Of a DNA stretch of 16,145 bases, positions 13,057-16,145 are shown piece after piece; the stretch's first letter is position 1; each line of letters starts with the position of its first letter. The stretch lies in NCBI GenBank assembly GCA_004297635.1, contig SCUQ01000615.1, forward strand, positions 1-16,145, given 5' to 3'. The DNA is from Rhizorhabdus sp. (GTDB taxonomy: Bacteria; Pseudomonadota; Alphaproteobacteria; Sphingomonadales; Sphingomonadaceae). Both the position numbers and the translations under genes were made by a program. A model generated the notes under the pieces. It was not told the origin of the DNA. It did not search any database and saw nothing but the letters and a program-made list of their open reading frames with translations.

Positions 13057-13986
13057 TCAGGGTTGGACGATGGACTCCGCCCAGGTGCCGAGCACAGCCC
13101 CATCGGCGGGGTTCTCGATGCGCACCTCGTCGAGCGTGACGGCGAGCAGGCACACCGGGCGCTGACCCGGCCCGGCGGCCTGGGTGCAGCGCAGGCTGCC
13201 GCCATCCGGAAGGCGGCCGACCCGGCCGATGAGCCGGATACGGAGCCCCTTCGGCCCGGGCGCTGCGTCCGGCGCCAAGCGCTTGGCCAAGTCATAGGCC
13301 CGCCTGGCCCGCGCTGTATCGGTCCGTCCTGCCTCGCTGCGCCATTGCGCAAGGGCCAGCGTCTGCTCAGGCGGGAATAGGGGCGCAGATGCACCCTCGC
13401 TTGCAGCCGGCCCGGGAGGAACGGGCGGACAGGTTTCGGCGCTAGACCAGGGCCGCTCGATCCAGAAGCCCTCGAGCCGGGCGTGCCCGGCCGCTTCCCC
13501 CGCCCTGGCGTCGACGCCCGTATCCCCTTCGCCGCTCGTCCCGTCCCCGCCCGTATCCGGAGCAAGCCCCCAGTCGGCCAGCGACCAGCCGGCGGGCGCG
13601 ACATGAACGCGCAGGGTCTGCTGCGCGGCATCATAGCGCCAGCGCAAGGGCGCGGCGCTGTCGGCAGCGGCAGGCCCGGCACAGCCGAAGGGTAGAACGA
13701 GCTCGAACCGCTTGCCCTGCAGGCCGGTCGGCAGCGCCTGCCCCGATGCGGCGGCATCGGCCGCCTTGGCGGCGAGCGCGAGAAGGTCCGCGCGGCCCAG
13801 AATATGCGGCGCTTCAGGCTGGGCCGCCGGCGACGGCGGCGCGGACTGGATCGCGGGCGGCGGCGCGCTGTCTGGCCTGGGCGACGTGCCGCGCCCGAGC
13901 AGGAATCCCCCGCCCGCCAGCGCGAGCGCGGCCACGAGGCCGCCGGCAATGGCAAGACGGCTGGTCCTGAGATTGGGCTCGCGCAT
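13057..13986 (-). CDS. Membrane-anchored protein of unknown function, divergent from the SLC13 permease
   Basis: The protein has 309 residues. The N-terminus MREPNLRTSRLAIAGGLVAALALAGGGFLLGR carries one hydrophobic segment (about 10-30) after a short basic stretch, so it is probably anchored in the inner membrane with the rest outside the cytoplasm. A Pro/Ala-rich linker leads to a region with single cysteines (LVLPFGCAGP, ETCPPVPP, LRCTQAAG, PVCLLAV), which could form disulfides in the periplasm. I know no family for it. The start at 13984-13986 is preferred over an upstream ATG because the upstream part is basic, proline-rich and overlaps the divergent permease gene. No good ribosome site is visible. 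Its head-to-head position with the permease gene suggests shared control. Confidence 0.75.
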   Translation of the reverse strand: MREPNLRTSRLAIAGGLVAALALAGGGFLLGRGTSPRPDSAPPPAIQSAPPSPAAQPEAPHILGRADLLALAAKAADAAASGQALPTGLQGKRFELVLPFGCAGPAAADSAAPLRWRYDAAQQTLRVHVAPAGWSLADWGLAPDTGGDGTSGEGDTGVDARAGEAAGHARLEGFWIERPWSSAETCPPVPPGPAASEGASAPLFPPEQTLALAQWRSEAGRTDTARARRAYDLAKRLAPDAAPGPKGLRIRLIGRVGRLPDGGSLRCTQAAGPGQRPVCLLAVTLDEVRIENPADGAVLGTWAESIVQP

Positions 13987-14024
13987 GTCCGGGTGATACC
14001 AAATTGCAAGGCCGGCTCCACCCC

Positions 14025-14050
14025 GCCCGGCCTGTTTCTTTTGGCCGGGC
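14025..14050. promoter_or_regulatory. Operator-like inverted repeat between divergent genes
   Basis: GCCCGGCC (14025-14032) and GGCCGGGC (14043-14050) are exact inverted repeats around a T-rich spacer. A TTGACA hexamer follows at 14052-14057, pointing to the permease gene. Position in the 102-bp divergent gap suggests a regulator site, though no regulator gene is adjacent. Confidence 0.5.
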
Positions 14051-14088
14051 GTTGACAGGGGCGGACCTGGGTTCGAGGCAGGGACGCG

Positions 14089-15396
14089 ATGACGATCGAT
14101 CAAATTCTCACCTTGCTCGTGCTGGTCGGCGTGGTCGGCGTGATGATCTGGGACCGGCTGCGTGCCGACGTCGTGGCGCTTGCGGGCGCGGCGATCCTCC
14201 TCATGACCGGGGTCGTGCGGCCGGTGGACGTGCAGGGCGCTTTCGCCAGTCCCGCCATCATCGCCCTCGCCTCGCTATTCGTCATTGCCTATGCGCTGGA
14301 GCTCTCAGGTCTGCTCGACCGGGCCATCGAACTCGGCGTCGGTCTCTGCCGGCGCCTGGGCGCCAAGGGCGTATGGCTGCTCCTGTCGATGATCGGCGGC
14401 CTCTCCTGTTTTCTCAATTCGACGCCGATCGTGGTGCTGGGCGCACCGGTGATCCGCGATATCGCACGCACCCTGGGACAGTCGCCCAAGCGCTATCTGA
14501 TGCCGCTCTCATACATCACCGTGCTCACCGGCTGCTGCACGCTAATAGGCACTTCGACGAACCTTCTCGTCGACGACATGGCGAGCATAGCGGGGCAAGC
14601 GCGCTTCGGCATTTTCGAGATCACGCCCGTGGGCCTGCCGATCGCCCTGGTCGGCGGGCTCTATCTCTATTTCGTCAGCGGCCGGCTGCTGCGGGCGCAT
14701 GAGGGGGACGAGCGGGACCGCGAGCCTGGGCCGCTCGAACCCATCCATATCGGCAATGCCCAGGTCGGCGACGCGACGCTGTTCGCGCAAAAGCGCCCCT
14801 TCCAACCGCTCAAGGCCGCGATGGCCTTTGCCATCTTTGCCGGCGCGATCGCGCTGGCGGCGTTCGGGGTCGCACCGATCGCGGCGACGGCGCTCAGCGG
14901 CGCGGTCCTTCTGATCCTGCTGCGCGTGATCAGCGCCGACGAGGCCTATGGCGGACTGCGTCCGGAAATCCTGATCCTCATAGCGGGCATGGTGGTGATT
15001 GGCATCGCTATGGAATCGAGCGGGCTGGCGGGCGAGGCCTCGGAGTTCCTGATTTCCAGCGTCCACGGGCTGAGCCCGCTCGTCGCGCTGATCGTCCTCT
15101 ACTTCGCCACGATGGTGCTGACCGAGCTTCTGTCCAACGCGACCGTGGCGGTGCTCGTGACGCCTGTCGCCGTGGCGCTGGCCGACAGTCTCGGCGTCAG
15201 CCCACGGCCCTTTCTGGTCGGGGTCATGATGGCCGCGAGCGCCGCCTTCGCGACCCCCTTCGGCTACCAGACCAATGTCATCGTCTACCAGATGGCGGGC
15301 TATCGCTATATGGACTTCGTCCGGGTCGGCCTGCCGCTCAACCTCCTGACCGCGACCGTGGCGATCCTCGCGATCCAGGCCTTTTTTCCGTTCTGA
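14089..15396 (+). CDS. SLC13/DASS-type permease lacking the central TrkA_C domains
   Basis: This integral membrane transporter has 435 residues and about 10-12 hydrophobic segments. The first half has FLNSTPIVVLGAPV (108-121) and LTGCCTLIGTSTNLLV (146-161). The second half has LTELLSNATVAVLVTPVAV (344-362) and FATPFGYQTNVIVY (387-400). These paired N-x-TP and GTSTN/YQTN motifs are the substrate and sodium-site loops of the SLC13 (divalent anion:Na+ symporter)/CitMHS superfamily. Bacterial members of this subgroup often have about 590 residues with two TrkA_C domains between the halves; here only some 35 hydrophilic residues remain (203-238). The ATG has AGGGA about five bases upstream. The substrate (sulfate, dicarboxylate or other) cannot be read from the sequence. 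It looks like metabolic cargo on the element. Confidence 0.9.
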   Translation: MTIDQILTLLVLVGVVGVMIWDRLRADVVALAGAAILLMTGVVRPVDVQGAFASPAIIALASLFVIAYALELSGLLDRAIELGVGLCRRLGAKGVWLLLSMIGGLSCFLNSTPIVVLGAPVIRDIARTLGQSPKRYLMPLSYITVLTGCCTLIGTSTNLLVDDMASIAGQARFGIFEITPVGLPIALVGGLYLYFVSGRLLRAHEGDERDREPGPLEPIHIGNAQVGDATLFAQKRPFQPLKAAMAFAIFAGAIALAAFGVAPIAATALSGAVLLILLRVISADEAYGGLRPEILILIAGMVVIGIAMESSGLAGEASEFLISSVHGLSPLVALIVLYFATMVLTELLSNATVAVLVTPVAVALADSLGVSPRPFLVGVMMAASAAFATPFGYQTNVIVYQMAGYRYMDFVRVGLPLNLLTATVAILAIQAFFPF

Positions 15397-15423
15397 GCCG
15401 GACTGGATCGGCTCTTTCCAGCC

Positions 15424-15469
15424 GAAACAAAGACAGGACCCGCTGCGCGGGGGAGCGCGGCGGATCCTG
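15424..15469 (-). terminator. Intrinsic terminator of the DUF736 gene
   Basis: A 15-position stem (15434-15448 with 15455-15469, one G.U and one mismatch, 6-nt loop) is followed on the minus strand by TCTTTGTTTC. It lies about 55 bp beyond the stop at 15525 and faces the SLC13 gene, which itself has only a weak 6-bp hairpin with TTT at about 15395-15414. Confidence 0.7.
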
Positions 15470-15476
15470 CCAGGGG

Positions 15477-15506
15477 CTTTCCGCGCCGGAGGCGCGGCGC
15501 GGAAAG
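15477..15506. repeat. 11-bp perfect hairpin downstream of the DUF736 gene
   Basis: CTTTCCGCGCC (15477-15487), 8-nt loop, GGCGCGGAAAG (15496-15506). It sits between the stop of the DUF736 gene and the U-tract terminator. No U-tract of its own. Confidence 0.6.
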
Positions 15507-15524
15507 GGAAGAGGATGGTTGCGG

Positions 15525-16049
15525 TCAGTCGGCGGTTTCGACCGCGCGCTGACGGCGGCCGCGGCGGCCCTGGGCGGGTGCCTGCGCGTCATCGCCGCCA
15601 AAATCGTCACCGGCGGTCGAGGCGCCCAGCCCCTCGGGCTCGCTGTGTCCGGCCTGGGCGGCGTCGTCGCCCGGCAGCGGCGGCAGGCCGTCGTCGGCGG
15701 GCATCGCCATTTCGGCGGGGAGTTCGCGGCGGCGCGAGGGGCGCGACCAGACGACATTGTAGGAGCCGTCCTGCTGCTGGAACAGCGAGACGTAGAGCGG
15801 CTGGGCGAAGCTCGGATCCTCGATCTTGCCGTTGTAGAAGATGAGGCCGCTCTCGCGCGAGGCGAGCTCGAACAGCGCGCCGACACGGACCCAGGCGCGC
15901 GCAGCCGACAGCGCCATCACCTCGAACTTGGGCGCGTTGGGATTGGCCGAGTGGACCGGGCGGAGCGCAATGGTGAGCTCGACGGTCAGGGTGGAGACAC
16001 GGCCGACCAGGTGGCCGGCGGCGTTCTTGGCGATGGAACCGATGTTCAT
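15525..16049 (-). CDS. DUF736 family protein with extended acidic/basic tail
   Basis: The protein has 174 residues. Residues 1-105 match DUF736: MNIGSIAKNAAGHLVGRVSTLTVELTIALRPV, KFEVMALSAARAWVRVGALFELASRESG, YNGKIEDPSFAQPLYVSLFQQQDGSYNVVWSRPSRRRE. DUF736 proteins are common on alphaproteobacterial plasmids and integrative elements; their role is unknown. Residues 106-174 form an extra tail, first acidic and Pro/Gly-rich, then ending in GRRGRRQRAVETAD, which could contact DNA or another protein. The ATG at 16047-16049 has AGGAGA seven bases upstream. The gene stands alone with its own terminator (15424-15469). Like ssb and DUF2493 it is a minus-strand gene of the presumed leading region. Confidence 0.9.
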   Translation of the reverse strand: MNIGSIAKNAAGHLVGRVSTLTVELTIALRPVHSANPNAPKFEVMALSAARAWVRVGALFELASRESGLIFYNGKIEDPSFAQPLYVSLFQQQDGSYNVVWSRPSRRRELPAEMAMPADDGLPPLPGDDAAQAGHSEPEGLGASTAGDDFGGDDAQAPAQGRRGRRQRAVETAD

Positions 16050-16145
16050 GGGACTTCTCCTGGGAAAGCGTCCTCGAACCCCTTGTCCGGGACGCCAGTC
16101 CTCTCTCCCCCTCCTCTCCTCGGCCGCTGGGCCGAGCAGGCGCCG
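16050..16145 (-). promoter_or_regulatory. Leader of the DUF736 gene with two hairpins (runs off the window)
   Basis: GCGTCC/GGACGC (16068-16073 with 16090-16095) and CTCGGCC/GGCCGAG (16119-16125 with 16130-16136, 4-nt loop), with a polypurine tract on the minus strand between them. No match to the leader family at 8127 and 10489 within the bases available; the outer part is beyond the edge. Confidence 0.5.

Noticed and set aside
14052..14080. TTGACA as the -35 of a sigma-70-type promoter for the permease
   Set aside because: No acceptable -10 hexamer 16-18 bp downstream (GAGGCA at best), and only 31 bp remain to the start codon. Kept only as context for the inverted repeat.
1..16145. CRISPR array, tRNA, rRNA, insertion sequence or integrase
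   Set aside because: No regularly spaced repeats, no cloverleaf or rRNA segment, no transposase or recombinase motifs seen on either strand.

Overview
The base composition (high G+C, very high GC3) and gene families point to an alphaproteobacterial accessory replicon. The best fit is a conjugative plasmid or integrative element of a sphingomonad (Sphingobium, Novosphingobium, Sphingopyxis or Sphingomonas type). That host assignment is an inference from the MobF/TraD pair and the DUF2493, DUF736 and DUF6437-like genes, not from a marker gene. No replication gene, mating-pair-formation gene, IS element, tRNA or CRISPR array is visible.

Layout. (1) 1-6763 is one tight minus-strand transfer operon. 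It starts with a ribbon-helix-helix relaxosome-type protein (TTG start) and continues with a TraD coupling ATPase, a MobF relaxase-helicase, a conserved 67-residue protein, a membrane-anchored DUF2726 nuclease-fold protein and a DUF805 membrane protein cut by the window edge. Gaps are 1 to 42 bp or overlaps. (2) 6764-7568 is about 800 bp without a convincing gene. It is rich in inverted repeats and is the most likely place for the operon promoter and oriT. (3) 7569-12560 is a run of small, mostly minus-strand genes typical of a conjugation leading region: a DUF6437-like coiled-coil protein (plus), a 74-residue orphan, a coupled pair of orphans, a DUF2493 (SLOG-like) protein, a possible small plus-strand gene, a NYN-domain/OST-HTH-like protein and a short single-strand DNA-binding protein. 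(4) 12561-13056 is noncoding but contains a large nested inverted repeat in front of ssb. (5) 13057-15396 is a divergent pair, a membrane-anchored protein of unknown function and an SLC13-type permease, which looks like cargo. (6) 15525-16049 is a DUF736 protein.

The main observation is that two unrelated minus-strand genes (the 74-residue orphan and the DUF2493 gene) sit in the same frame of noncoding DNA. Each has a homologous 5' leader of about 240 nt with three hairpins in the same order, including an identical 19-nt block, and each has a homologous 3' end made of a U-tract terminator and then a hairpin with variable stem but the same YTCGATG loop. In the copy at 8235-8291, positions that are G.T wobbles when the plus strand folds are A.C mismatches when the minus strand folds, so the structure appears to be selected on the plus strand. 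If oriT lies in 6764-7568 and the plus strand is the transferred strand, these hairpins would enter the recipient first as single strands, upstream of minus-strand genes for which the plus strand is the template. That is the geometry of the single-stranded (Frpo-type) promoters of F-like leading regions. A cis-acting RNA leader family is the main alternative.
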